Source: Candidatus Pedobacter colombiensis
Lineage (GTDB): Bacteria; Bacteroidota; Bacteroidia; Sphingobacteriales; Sphingobacteriaceae
Direction of reading: 5' to 3'
Assembly: GCA_029202485.1 (NCBI GenBank)
Contig: CP119313.1
Span: forward strand, 3,286,001-3,350,000
DNA: 64,000 nucleotides
The notes under the pieces are model-generated. The model ran no database searches and was not told the origin of the DNA. It saw nothing but the letters and a program-made list of their open reading frames with translations. Below, piece by piece: positions 1 through 8,314 of the stretch. Position numbers and translations under genes: made by a program. Within the stretch, counting starts at the first letter, position 1. The number at the start of each line of letters is the position of its first letter.

Positions 1-1553
1 AAAATCAAGGTTTTAATGCTTTCCCTTTTTTCGGTATCCCAAGTGTCCCCCTCGGATAAATAAAACGGATTAAATTTGATTGGATTTTCTTCTGTATAGG
101 TAAAATAAAAACCTCCAACTAACTCACAAAGTCCTTTGTAACTGTGTCCAATATCCATCACGACCACATGGGAACCCTGCTCATAATAAGTTCTGAGCAT
201 ATGATTTAACAGGAAACTTTTGCCAGAGCCACTACCACCAATACAAAATTTCGACCTGTTATTGATCCATCCAAGATCGTAAGGTTCATTACTAATGTCC
301 ACATTTATTGGACTCCCTGTCAAACGATCACCGAAACGAATACCGTACTGACTAATTGATGAACGGTAATTAGTCTCTAAGTTAAAAAAGCAGGTAGATT
401 GTTCAATAAAGGTGTCAAATGTATCATTCATTGGAAAATCCGCCTCATTTCCGGGAATGCCAGAAAACCAGATTTGAGCTTTACCATCCGTCTCAATTTT
501 TGCTACTGCATCCATTTGTGCCATTGCGGAGCTAACCAAATTTTTTAAGTCCTTAGCTTTTGCCTGATCTTCCGACCACACTAAAACATTGAAATGTGAT
601 TTAACAGGTGACCGCCCTGAAGCAATGGCTTCATTTAAGAAGTCATTTGTTGCATCGCGATTGATAGCATTTTCACGGGAATACGAAGAAAGAGAGTGTA
701 AACGAAGTTTTTTAGCTTCTAATCTTTTGAGCGTCTTTTGTGCATCATCGATAAAAACATATTGGTTAAGGATATGGTTACAGCTTAATAAAGCACCTAG
801 AGGACTTGCAAACCCAATACTGAACTTTGTTCGATCTGTGCTGTATTTATCATAATTGATTCGGCTGCCACATAGTGCTGGCAGATCATCCGTATCGGAT
901 AAAGTATACAACTCAATTTGTTTTTCACCAACCCGAATTTCGTCCTTCACATGAATATCTCTGATTATCGGCATCTGCTGTTTACCCAATAAAAAGCAAT
1001 AACGTTCTATGATTCCTGCCTTATTCGCAGTCCCGGCAAGCTCGTCATCATTAAGCCTGTCTAACTTACAGAACCCGCTATCTTGCAGAACCCGTTCAAA
1101 CTGGCCGCTTGCATCTGCAAATTCCTTATACAATAGCGGGTCAATAGTTTGGGTAGGAACAATCGTTTTCCTACAAATATTACTATATGTTGAAGAGGAA
1201 ATCTTTCTGCCGGATGGCTTTTTGGTGAGATAGATAAAACATTCATGATCTAAATGAGGTCTTTCATTAAAGAACTTCTCGCTGGATAGAGATAAAAAGC
1301 TACCTCCATGCTTTTCAAAATCCGGCTTATGGTTAGCTTCAATAAACCAATCCTGTTTATGAAAAACACTGTCCTGTGGAAGTAATTTGATCGCCCTGAT
1401 CCATGCTTGATGATATGTTTCGTAATCTCGCTCCGAGAGTGTGAAAATCTCCGGCAATACTGCTCTGTAAACAATTGTAATGTCTCCTGCCATAGAAAGA
1501 ATGCAATTGTGTTCGATTTTATAAATCGGAAAAATATTGGCTGCTTCTACCAT
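1..1553 (-). CDS. traG: TraG, conjugation ATPase (VirB4-like), ICE A copy, truncated by window edge
   Basis: VirB4-type ATPase that powers assembly and substrate transfer in the Bacteroidota type IV secretion system, acting at the inner membrane. I translated this frame by hand. It opens at 1553, two bases after the traF stop, and is open to base 1 (about 517 codons). The N-terminus is collinear with the complete TraG at 36348-38813, with shared stretches such as HNCILS, FHKQDWF and CGSRINY. A Walker A motif (GGSGSGKS) is encoded near 205-230. About 300 C-terminal residues lie off the left edge. It belongs to the leftward rteC-traE-traF-traG series. Confidence 0.93.
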   Translation of the reverse strand, partial: MVEAANIFPIYKIEHNCILSMAGDITIVYRAVLPEIFTLSERDYETYHQAWIRAIKLLPQDSVFHKQDWFIEANHKPDFEKHGGSFLSLSSEKFFNERPHLDHECFIYLTKKPSGRKISSSTYSNICRKTIVPTQTIDPLLYKEFADASGQFERVLQDSGFCKLDRLNDDELAGTANKAGIIERYCFLLGKQQMPIIRDIHVKDEIRVGEKQIELYTLSDTDDLPALCGSRINYDKYSTDRTKFSIGFASPLGALLSCNHILNQYVFIDDAQKTLKRLEAKKLRLHSLSSYSRENAINRDATNDFLNEAIASGRSPVKSHFNVLVWSEDQAKAKDLKNLVSSAMAQMDAVAKIETDGKAQIWFSGIPGNEADFPMNDTFDTFIEQSTCFFNLETNYRSSISQYGIRFGDRLTGSPINVDISNEPYDLGWINNRSKFCIGGSGSGKSFLLNHMLRTYYEQGSHVVVMDIGHSYKGLCELVGGFYFTYTEENPIKFNPFYLSEGDTWDTEKRESIKTLI

Positions 1554-1555
1554 GA

Positions 1556-1876
1556 TTAGTGCTGTTTTAATTGAGTGAATAGCCGTCTTGAACGGAATTT
1601 AATATGATCTGGAATACTGCGTTTAGCAAGAAATTTCATTAACCCATGTTCCCCGAATCGATGACTTAACCGGAAGACACTGTAAAACAATGCGGTTCCG
1701 ACAACCACGATAATAGGCATGAGCAGAAACAAGCTAATTCCAAGAACATAACCGATAGCAAAACCTAGTAAGAGTAATACTAACCCAATCGCCAAATAAG
1801 CGATGTATTGCGCTTTCAGTCCCTTAAACATAATGGGCTTACTTACGCCTTTGTTAATTTGATAAACGCTTGCCAT
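1556..1876 (-). CDS. traF: TraF, conjugative transposon membrane protein (DUF4133), ICE A copy
   Basis: Small inner-membrane component of the Bacteroidota conjugation apparatus, VirB3-like by position. The start at 1876 gives about 106 residues beginning MASVYQINKG. This matches the N-terminus of the second TraF in the window (39647-39958, MANSVYQINKG), and it lies just after the traE stop. A longer in-frame extension to 1987 only reads back through traE. Two hydrophobic segments cover roughly residues 22-65. A basic C-terminal region contains FLAKRSIPDH, matching AIAKRSIPR in the paralogue. Confidence 0.92.
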   Translation of the reverse strand: MASVYQINKGVSKPIMFKGLKAQYIAYLAIGLVLLLLGFAIGYVLGISLFLLMPIIVVVGTALFYSVFRLSHRFGEHGLMKFLAKRSIPDHIKFRSRRLFTQLKQH

Positions 1877-1878
1877 AA

Positions 1879-2229
1879 TCAGACCCCGAAAAAGGATTTT
1901 AGAACTGTAGCAACGATCACCAGAAATATACAAGAGCCAAACCAAGCTGAAGCAACTTTGGAAGTGTCTGGCTCTCCGGCATTCCACTTATTGAAAACTT
2001 TTACAGCGCCTATGATGCCCATTACCGCACCAATGGCATACATCAGGGTGCAACCAGTATCAAAATAACCGGCAACCTCATCTGCCGCTTTTCGAATCCC
2101 CGCATTTCCGTTCCCAGATTGAGCATAAGCAGTAATAATGGTTAAGATATTGGATGTAAAAAGAGCAAAAAGAACCAGTAAGCATTTGGCAAAATTTTGT
2201 TTTTTTGAATTAATGAATTGATTTTGCAT
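1879..2229 (-). CDS. traE: TraE, conjugative transposon protein (DUF4134), ICE A copy
   Basis: VirB2/pilin-like small membrane protein of the Bacteroidota conjugation system. It has an N-terminal signal-like hydrophobic stretch (residues about 14-35) ending in AYAQ, then NGNAGIRKA. Two membrane segments flank the family-typical KWNAGEPDTSKVASAWFG. The same core occurs in the second copy at 46013-46306 (KWNSGDPDTSKVASAWFG). At 116 residues it is the usual family length. It is followed at two bases by traF and preceded by a small membrane protein gene. Confidence 0.94.
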   Translation of the reverse strand: MQNQFINSKKQNFAKCLLVLFALFTSNILTIITAYAQSGNGNAGIRKAADEVAGYFDTGCTLMYAIGAVMGIIGAVKVFNKWNAGEPDTSKVASAWFGSCIFLVIVATVLKSFFGV

Positions 2230-2273
2230 GGAGTCAATTTTTAAATGATAAAATGAAAATGATTAGGGAAGGA

Positions 2274-2792
2274 TCAAAACCAGAGATTATCCAATTCCTC
2301 ACGTGTTATGTGAAATGAAGCATTGGCAATAATAAATTCATTGATTTGAGGGATATGCTGACTGGTTATGATACCCGAATAGCTTTCTTTCACAGCTTCA
2401 ATGAGTTTAAAAAAATCTTGTTTAGTGCCGTCTTCGTTGACCAGAATATTAAAAATGGTTTTGATCTCTTCAATCACATCCGATACCAAACCAAGTAACT
2501 GCACCTTATTATCTTCATTTGCAAATTGAATGTCCTCCATCTCTACAATAGAAACCCCATCAGGTAACTTTGATTTACCCATCAAATTTTCTTCGGGCGC
2601 TGGTTGTAATTCATCAACTTTTTTATCCCATCGATGTGGAAGGGGGGCATCATTTTCATCTTTCAATTTTTTGCCATTTAAAAAGGCTTTTAGTTCCTTC
2701 CGGTAAAAAAGTAACATTACCGAGAAGTACCAGATCAGTGTGAGGATTAAGGTTGCAACAAGGAATTGCTGCCAGGTGAATTGTTGTAACAT
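2274..2792 (-). CDS. Small single-pass membrane protein of the tra operon, ICE A copy
   Basis: First gene of the ICE A tra operon. From the internal Met at 2792 the protein begins MLQQFTWQQFLV, aligning with MLEAITWKTYLTV of the equivalent gene at 47787-48200, so I prefer this start to the longer frame from 2852. It has one N-terminal membrane helix, then FYRKELKAFLNGK (FYRTEIRNFLKRH in the paralogue), an acidic linker and a C-terminal helical domain. It lies between rteC and traE in both loci, which suggests a transfer role. No named family is claimed. A promoter-like element shared with the excisionase gene lies about 76 bases upstream of this start. Confidence 0.75.
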   Translation of the reverse strand: MLQQFTWQQFLVATLILTLIWYFSVMLLFYRKELKAFLNGKKLKDENDAPLPHRWDKKVDELQPAPEENLMGKSKLPDGVSIVEMEDIQFANEDNKVQLLGLVSDVIEEIKTIFNILVNEDGTKQDFFKLIEAVKESYSGIITSQHIPQINEFIIANASFHITREELDNLWF

Positions 2793-2867
2793 ATTAATTT
2801 GCTTTAACCCGATGCCCCATTGCAGCGGGTAAAGCAAAGTTTGGTTAGCCACGAATTTTTCATTGAC

Positions 2868-2894
2868 AACCTAATGGGTAGTGGCTACAAATAA
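2868..2894 (-). promoter_or_regulatory. Conserved promoter-region element, copy 1 (upstream of ICE A tra operon)
   Basis: The plus strand contains the 13-mer TGGGTAGTGGCTA, preceded by ACC-T and followed by AATAA. The same arrangement, with only scattered changes, recurs at 22089-22114 upstream of the excisionase-like gene. Both lie a few tens of bases before a leftward gene start. Shared regulation is inference. Confidence 0.5.
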
Positions 2895-2915
2895 ACTGAA
2901 TGAGAATTTTACACC

Positions 2916-3791
2916 TTACCCATTTTGAACAGGGTTTTTAATATCATTTGGATTAAAAGCATCTTCATCATCAATTTTTTTATTGATTGATTTTGCCATA
3001 TCTTCGATGTATTTAGTGCGACTTAGCCGTTTGCGCTGTTTGATCTCTAAAAACCGTCTATACGGTCTACCCATATTTATATTGAATACTTTTTCAAATT
3101 TCCGGACAAGCTCAGCAATTCCAATTTTACCATGATTAACTTGCGAGGTACAATAAACACCATAAGCAACTTCCAAAAGGTTTATACTTTCGCCTGTCCA
3201 ATTTGTCTCAATGTCATTTTCTGTAAAGGGATGAAAGTCTAAACCAGTAATGGAATTTTCAAGATAGCGGGCAATTTGTTGAGTAGCCATGATACGAGCA
3301 AACATATAATCACCCGCAGTAGAGAATCTTTCATCTTGATCAACACGTATTTTACATAACCATCTTGGCGGATCTAAAACCCCTCGTAGAAATAGCTTGT
3401 TGTCCAAATAATCCGCTTCCGAACGATAATAGGAGTAAATTTGCCTGTTTGCCTCAAAAAACCTTTTAATAGTCTTCAATTCATTCTCGTAATAACCTTT
3501 TAAATGAGAAAGCCCACCTTCAGGTTTATCAAGTTCAATCCGTTCGATATTGCTGTAAAAAATTAAAAGGCTACTGAACTTTGGTTTTGTTAACTTAAAA
3601 AAACCAATTTCTTCTTCTTTTGAAGCAAAAGAATAATCAAGTACTCTTTCCTTAAGTTGTGTTAAATAACTCGAAGTAGTTTCGACCTTTGCTTTACGCT
3701 GACCTGTCATGCTCTGATTTGACGAGTTATCAATTTCATCAATTGCCATTCGCTCTTCTGTGAAGAGCTGTTCCGCTAAATCTTTAATCAT
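2916..3791 (-). CDS. rteC: RteC-family regulator, ICE A copy
   Basis: RteC proteins are the ICE regulators that, in Bacteroides CTnDOT, switch on excision genes at the end of a regulatory cascade. The C-terminal half shows the family pattern: WTGESINLLEVAYGVY, a helix with NHGKIGIAELVRKFEKVFNI, then the basic PYRRFLEIKQRKR. The second RteC (48509-49348) has the same layout with different sequence. At 291 residues it is a typical length. It sits just upstream of, and collinear with, the membrane protein-traE-traF-traG genes. A small inverted repeat lies upstream at 3859-3883. Confidence 0.85.
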   Translation of the reverse strand: MIKDLAEQLFTEERMAIDEIDNSSNQSMTGQRKAKVETTSSYLTQLKERVLDYSFASKEEEIGFFKLTKPKFSSLLIFYSNIERIELDKPEGGLSHLKGYYENELKTIKRFFEANRQIYSYYRSEADYLDNKLFLRGVLDPPRWLCKIRVDQDERFSTAGDYMFARIMATQQIARYLENSITGLDFHPFTENDIETNWTGESINLLEVAYGVYCTSQVNHGKIGIAELVRKFEKVFNINMGRPYRRFLEIKQRKRLSRTKYIEDMAKSINKKIDDEDAFNPNDIKNPVQNG

Positions 3792-3858
3792 AATAATTTG
3801 ATTTTCGTTTTACATATCAACCAAATTGTAATTAATTGATTACACCGTATAGTGACAT

Positions 3859-3883
3859 ATATGACATTACCAAAGTGTCATAT
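3859..3883. promoter_or_regulatory. Inverted repeat upstream of rteC (operator candidate)
   Basis: ATATGACA at 3859-3866 and TGTCATAT at 3876-3883 are perfect inverted arms with a 9-base spacer, and a further TGACATA half-site lies at about 3853. The repeat lies about 70-90 bases before the rteC start and could be an operator. No binding protein can be named from sequence. Confidence 0.45.
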
Positions 3884-3973
3884 AAGACCGTAAACCGAGC
3901 CAAAAGTACCTAGAAGATAGAATTTACCTTACAGTTTTAACAAGGCATTTTTTAGATTTCAAAAAAATTTACC

Positions 3974-5263
3974 TTATTCATATTTAAAAACTACCCTGAA
4001 AATAAAGGAATAGTTAAGGATGGCAAGAAACCACAATTTTGTTTGCCCACCAAAGTTAGTATCTATATAATTAATCATACTCATTAGCCAAGCACGTATC
4101 TTCCTTACAATTCTTACAGGAACTTCTTTATTAGTCCCAAATACATTTCTCATATATTGAGTAGACGGATTCTTAGTACGATCCGTTCTTATGTGTCTAG
4201 CGACAAAGCTATAAAGATTCGATTTAAATTTTGTTTTTATAAACCGCACCTCTAACATGACCCTTATTAAAAAAAATAATTCCTCGATTGTTGTCGTAAC
4301 TTCAAAGTAATAATTGGAATTTCGGCCATTAGCCCCGTTTACAGGATAAGGCATTAAGACGCTCTTCATTTTAGCTACAATCCCCAATTCACGAGTAATA
4401 AAGCTGGAAACTGACTCCAAAATTTCCGGAGCATCTAATATATACCCCATTTTCCTTTCCGGGCGTATATTTTCAATCGTTTTTAATAAAACCAGCAGTT
4501 CCATTTCTTGTTCCTCATATGGCATGTCGGAACTGATCAGCTTAGCAGAAAATTCTAGCATATATTCGTAAAAAGGAAGTGGATTGAAATTATACCCAAT
4601 GAGTATTTTAATCAATTTGAGCGTATCGTCTTCGGAAGCGGATAATTCAGTAAAATAAATCAGATCATCTGAAAGACTTTCCAAATAAAAATACTGTCTC
4701 CAATTTTTCATTTTGAAATCTCCGGGTGTATGAAGACAACTTAAATATTCATTAAGGATATGTATTAACTCTGGATCGACTTTTCTAAGTTCAAGGTTAT
4801 GAATAATACGATTTTGGAACGCACTTGCTTTTTTATTTTTGTAAACAATCCAAAGTGGAAGTAAGCCATTAATATCAAAATATTCTGAAAACCTTGTACT
4901 AAAAGATTCCAAAATGTGTGCTACTTCGGTAGCAATTTCAGCAATAAAGTCCTTAATTTCTAAACGGCATCTTTCAGTGCACGGGCTGCACTTAGCATTA
5001 AGGTTATAAAGATGATCCAAAAAGTCAACAAGGTTATTTTGGGCAATTTTAATAAAAACCGCAAGTTTACTGTGTGCATCTTGTTCAGTAATTCGTTTAT
5101 CAATATCAACCAAAAATTCATCCCATACCAATCTTAAGGCTATTTCTCCTTCTGGATATTTCCTATCCCGGCAACAACTTTTTGTTAGCTCTGTCGATAA
5201 CAATAAAAAAGCGTTCAAATGACTAAATTCTCCTATCAAAGCAGTTTCTTTAAGGTAAAACAA
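3974..5263 (-). CDS. Uncharacterised 429-aa protein with C-terminal RteC-like helical region
   Basis: Function not recognised. It is a mostly helical soluble protein without signal peptide. It has a Cys pair near residue 30 (CCRDR) and a cluster CSPCTERC near residue 95, possibly metal-binding. The last 100 residues (TTTIEELFFLIRVMLE, then YMRNVFGTNKEVPVRIVRKIR) resemble in layout the C-terminal region common to RteC and many Bacteroidota mobile-element proteins; that similarity is weak and inferred. It is divergent from the Crp-like gene and upstream of rteC, so a regulatory role is possible. The first Met at 5263 is one of several possible starts. Confidence 0.65.
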   Translation of the reverse strand: MFYLKETALIGEFSHLNAFLLLSTELTKSCCRDRKYPEGEIALRLVWDEFLVDIDKRITEQDAHSKLAVFIKIAQNNLVDFLDHLYNLNAKCSPCTERCRLEIKDFIAEIATEVAHILESFSTRFSEYFDINGLLPLWIVYKNKKASAFQNRIIHNLELRKVDPELIHILNEYLSCLHTPGDFKMKNWRQYFYLESLSDDLIYFTELSASEDDTLKLIKILIGYNFNPLPFYEYMLEFSAKLISSDMPYEEQEMELLVLLKTIENIRPERKMGYILDAPEILESVSSFITRELGIVAKMKSVLMPYPVNGANGRNSNYYFEVTTTIEELFFLIRVMLEVRFIKTKFKSNLYSFVARHIRTDRTKNPSTQYMRNVFGTNKEVPVRIVRKIRAWLMSMINYIDTNFGGQTKLWFLAILNYSFIFRVVFKYE

Positions 5264-5602
5264 TGCAATACCTAAGCTTATTAACTTCAGAATGAAGTTT
5301 ATATTGAGCCGAGAGCCTGAGAATTGCGTTTAATTAATAGTAAATATCACCAAAATATGAGATAATTTCCAATTTATTTTTGTCACCCAAAATCACCCGT
5401 TAATGCGACATAGAGGACGATTTCACTTAAGAGTTACTTTATTTAGTTAAAACAATGTCATGCAGATAGTTCAGTTTTAAATTGTTAATTGCGAATTGTA
5501 ATATTTTTTTAACTTAATTGAATAAATTAAATTCTTTACAGTTTTCCGGTAAGTGACGAGGAAAATCGTAAAAACCAAAAAGGCGAATCTCCTAGTGTCC
5601 CA
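5264..5602. other. Divergent intergenic region
   Basis: About 340 bases between the 429-aa gene (leftward) and the Crp-like gene (rightward). It is AT-rich with no open frame of note and no clear hairpin. It presumably holds both promoters; I could not assign -33/-7 boxes with confidence. Confidence 0.5.
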
Positions 5603-6229
5603 ATGACTGGGATAAGTTTCCCTTTGGTTATTAAATCTATGTACGCTATGAAAAACAACGCTTATAAATTACTGATAGAAGAACTGGAAAAGTACAATCC
5701 TAACATGACAACTGGTTTCAAACTTAAACTGCCAGACCATCTATTTGAAATTGGGTATAAAAAGGGATGTAGAGTTTTAAATTATAAGCAGATACAGGAA
5801 GTCGGTTTATTTATTTATAAGGGTTCAGCTATGGAACTATCGGTTAATCCAATCACGCTTGAGGAAACGGCCTCAAACTTTTGGTTTGAAAAGGATTTTC
5901 CATATACAACTCCTGGGCTATTTAGTAAGGAACCATCCCCAAGTTACATTAAGTTATTAGAAGACACTTTATTTGTTGGTATTCCGTTTTCAGAATTTCT
6001 ATCCATGAAAAATGAGTTTCCCGAAGTCGAATTATTGTCAGAAAGTATCAGAAGTCACTATGAGAGAAAAAGGCATGAACTTGAAGAATACTATAGACAT
6101 TCAGCCAAACATAGGGTTAAACATCTCGAATTGGCTCATCCGAATATTTATAATCTGGCAGAAATTCAACATATAGCCCAATTCCACCGCATTAGTGTGA
6201 AAACTCTAAGCCGTTTAAGAGGTAAATAA
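5603..6229 (+). CDS. Crp/Fnr-family transcription regulator
   Basis: About 193-208 residues with the layout of Bacteroidota Crp/Fnr-like regulators: a degenerate cyclic-nucleotide-binding barrel (about residues 25-130, including the family-type phrase ASNFWFEKDF), a linker helix around residues 150-172, and a C-terminal helix-turn-helix ending YNLAEIQHIAQFHRISVKTLSRLR. Typical cNMP-contact residues are not evident, as is common in this subfamily. Later Mets at 5639 and 5648 are equally good starts. It lies between the 429-aa gene and the small secreted peptide in the ICE A cargo. Confidence 0.75.
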   Translation: MTGISFPLVIKSMYAMKNNAYKLLIEELEKYNPNMTTGFKLKLPDHLFEIGYKKGCRVLNYKQIQEVGLFIYKGSAMELSVNPITLEETASNFWFEKDFPYTTPGLFSKEPSPSYIKLLEDTLFVGIPFSEFLSMKNEFPEVELLSESIRSHYERKRHELEEYYRHSAKHRVKHLELAHPNIYNLAEIQHIAQFHRISVKTLSRLRGK

Positions 6230-6494
6230 CCTGATAAACTATCACTAATTCAACTATGTGTCCTGTTTGGACTGGACTTTTGTCCGATTTTTTCACCTCA
6301 AATGTCCGATGTAATTCTTAGAAAACAGACGAACTTTAATTTCAGTAATCGTATTAGTTGATAACCCTAAAAGAAAGGAGTGCTGTGACAAAGAGTATTA
6401 AAGTTAAAAGCAGGTTACGAACCAGCTTAATCAGAATGATGGCCTAGATCATCTCCCCTAACCTTATATATTATTAAACAAAACCCAAAGTTTT

Positions 6495-6869
6495 ATGAAA
6501 ACACAAAAAAAAGCGTGGCTAAGTGCTCTCGCATCAATCGTCTTAATGGCGGTTATTGGATTATTTGCCTTTACAAGTGAAAAAGGCAATCACAAAATTA
6601 ATCAGAAAGGAACTACTGTTTATTTTGAATATTCAGGTACAACCTACACCGAAATTGCTTATAGAAACCCTGCCAATTGGACTTATACGACTTCACCGAG
6701 CGATTGTCCGGGAGAAGGTCACATTTGCGTTCTTCAAATTGATGATTCCAACTTAACAGGCTCGGGCACAATGGTTGACAAACTCGATCAGTATTTTCAA
6801 TCCTTGTCAACAAATGACGTAAAAGCTTTTGTTGAAACTCCGGCAAATATTGCTTATGAGAAATTATAA
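6495..6869 (+). CDS. Small exported peptide with CxGExxxC motif (DUF6520-like), copy 1
   Basis: 124 residues with an N-terminal membrane/signal segment (about residues 8-27), then a short polar domain with exactly two Cys, C71 and C78, in CPGEGHIC. The second copy at 62027-62350 has CDGESMPC. Both lie convergently at the 3' end of a SusC-SusD-TlpA gene group. Resemblance to the DUF6520 family is from memory. The paired Cys next to genes for periplasmic thioredoxin-like proteins makes a redox substrate or partner plausible, but function is unknown. Confidence 0.75.
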   Translation: MKTQKKAWLSALASIVLMAVIGLFAFTSEKGNHKINQKGTTVYFEYSGTTYTEIAYRNPANWTYTTSPSDCPGEGHICVLQIDDSNLTGSGTMVDKLDQYFQSLSTNDVKAFVETPANIAYEKL

Positions 6870-6924
6870 GTGATATTAGAAAGATAAGGGAAACCTTTCT
6901 AAGTGATTTCCCTTATCCTAAATA

Positions 6925-8298
6925 TTATCGTGGATTAGGCTTCATGCCTGAAATTAAAATTATATCTTCTGGTATAGGCATAGCGTACCCTAGATCATTC
7001 GGGGGCAAAGAGTAGTCCTGACCATTTATGGATCGCTTTAATGTAATGTTAGCCCCTAGTTTGTTTAATCTCTTTATATCCATCCATCGAAGCCCCCGGA
7101 AAACAAGTTCTTTCCTTCTCTCGTTTAGCACAAGGATTAATGCTTCTTCAGCAGTTGAAGTAGTAAATGGCACATAAGTTTGTCCCACTTTCCATCTCTT
7201 AGATATTAATGTATTCAAATCAGTTAACGCTGATTCCTTATCGTTTAACCGAGCGAAACATTCAGCACGCATTAAATAAACTTCATCGGTAGCAACACCA
7301 TTGAAAAGGTTGAATGTACCAGAATATGATCCTTTAAAATAGTCGATTGCCCCGCTGCTCCTATGGTACATTTTTTTTCTAAGATCATTATCTGAATAAG
7401 AGTCATAAAGTTCTTTATCAATGTTTCCATAATACAAAATAGTTGGCTGTCCCATATAGCTGTCATATATCACTTCAGGATTAAATCTCATAAAAGGGTA
7501 TTCAGCCAAAACATTAATTCCTTCACCTCCGTTATAATCCATAAGTTTATTTTTAAGTTGCAAACATAGATTCGCATATTTCAAACAACTATCCGGCTTT
7601 CCCATAGCTAGATAAGTCCTCGCCAACAACCCAAAAGCGGCAGGTTTGGATGGTCTTATAACGTGGATTGGAGTAACTGGAAGTAAGGACGTGGCTTGTT
7701 TAAGGTCTTCCAATACCTGAAAATAGGTTTGTTTTACACTTGCTCTTTGAGAGGGTACATTAAAATTCGGGTCTAATCTTAATGGTAAACCTAAATCGTT
7801 GTCATTTGTCATCTCGTTATAAACAGGTGTCCATATAAAAGCACCTTGTAAAAAGCACTTTGCCCTAATAAATAATGCCTGACCTTTTACGTTATCCCAT
7901 TCGACTTGGTTACCCAAATTCCGGTTAACACCTTTAATGTTATCCAAAACAATATTCGCTTTGTAAATCTGAGAATACAGGACAACCCAAGCATTATTAC
8001 CTCCTGCTACAAATTGATTTTCCTTTGACCAGACATACATATTTCTTTGTAATTCGTCAACAGAAATCCAATTAGCTGTTCTGACACTATAGTTATCAGC
8101 AGCCACAATGCTTGCATTAGGCTCCTTTTGGTTCATTAAAGCTTGATCGTCTAATAAAGATTGCAGATCCTTTATTGTAGATGGTACAACAAGTTGTTGA
8201 TTTGGTTTTTCATCAAGAAATTTTTTGCAGCCTACTGTACTGATTAACATAAATATGATAAGTATCATATTTATGTTTTTGTTTAATATTTTACACAT
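6925..8298 (-). CDS. SusD/RagB-family outer-membrane lipoprotein
   Basis: Surface lipoprotein that closes over a SusC-type TonB-dependent porin during nutrient uptake. The signal peptide ends in a lipobox, STVGCKKF, with the acylated Cys near residue 24. SusD features follow: N-terminal FLDEKPNQ, helical TPR-like repeats (NVKGQALFIRAKCFLQ), and C-terminal RRKELVFRGLRWMDIKRLNK. At 457 residues it is of usual length. It is 16 bases downstream of its susC partner and is the last gene of the tlpA-susC-susD operon. The SusD at 59243-60637 is a clear relative (EYPFMRFNPEVIY versus TYRFPVYGKNNPEIL). Confidence 0.95.
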   Translation of the reverse strand: MCKILNKNINMILIIFMLISTVGCKKFLDEKPNQQLVVPSTIKDLQSLLDDQALMNQKEPNASIVAADNYSVRTANWISVDELQRNMYVWSKENQFVAGGNNAWVVLYSQIYKANIVLDNIKGVNRNLGNQVEWDNVKGQALFIRAKCFLQGAFIWTPVYNEMTNDNDLGLPLRLDPNFNVPSQRASVKQTYFQVLEDLKQATSLLPVTPIHVIRPSKPAAFGLLARTYLAMGKPDSCLKYANLCLQLKNKLMDYNGGEGINVLAEYPFMRFNPEVIYDSYMGQPTILYYGNIDKELYDSYSDNDLRKKMYHRSSGAIDYFKGSYSGTFNLFNGVATDEVYLMRAECFARLNDKESALTDLNTLISKRWKVGQTYVPFTTSTAEEALILVLNERRKELVFRGLRWMDIKRLNKLGANITLKRSINGQDYSLPPNDLGYAMPIPEDIILISGMKPNPR

Positions 8299-8314
8299 GA
8301 TTTATATTTTTTGG

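Noticed and set aside
589..1233. Rightward frames inside the left-edge traG
   Set aside because: They lie antisense to an open frame whose translation matches the complete TraG along its length.
6361..6423. Short GTG frame (20 codons) with a good AAAGGAG site upstream of the 124-aa peptide gene
   Set aside because: Too short to judge and no conserved features; may be leader sequence only.
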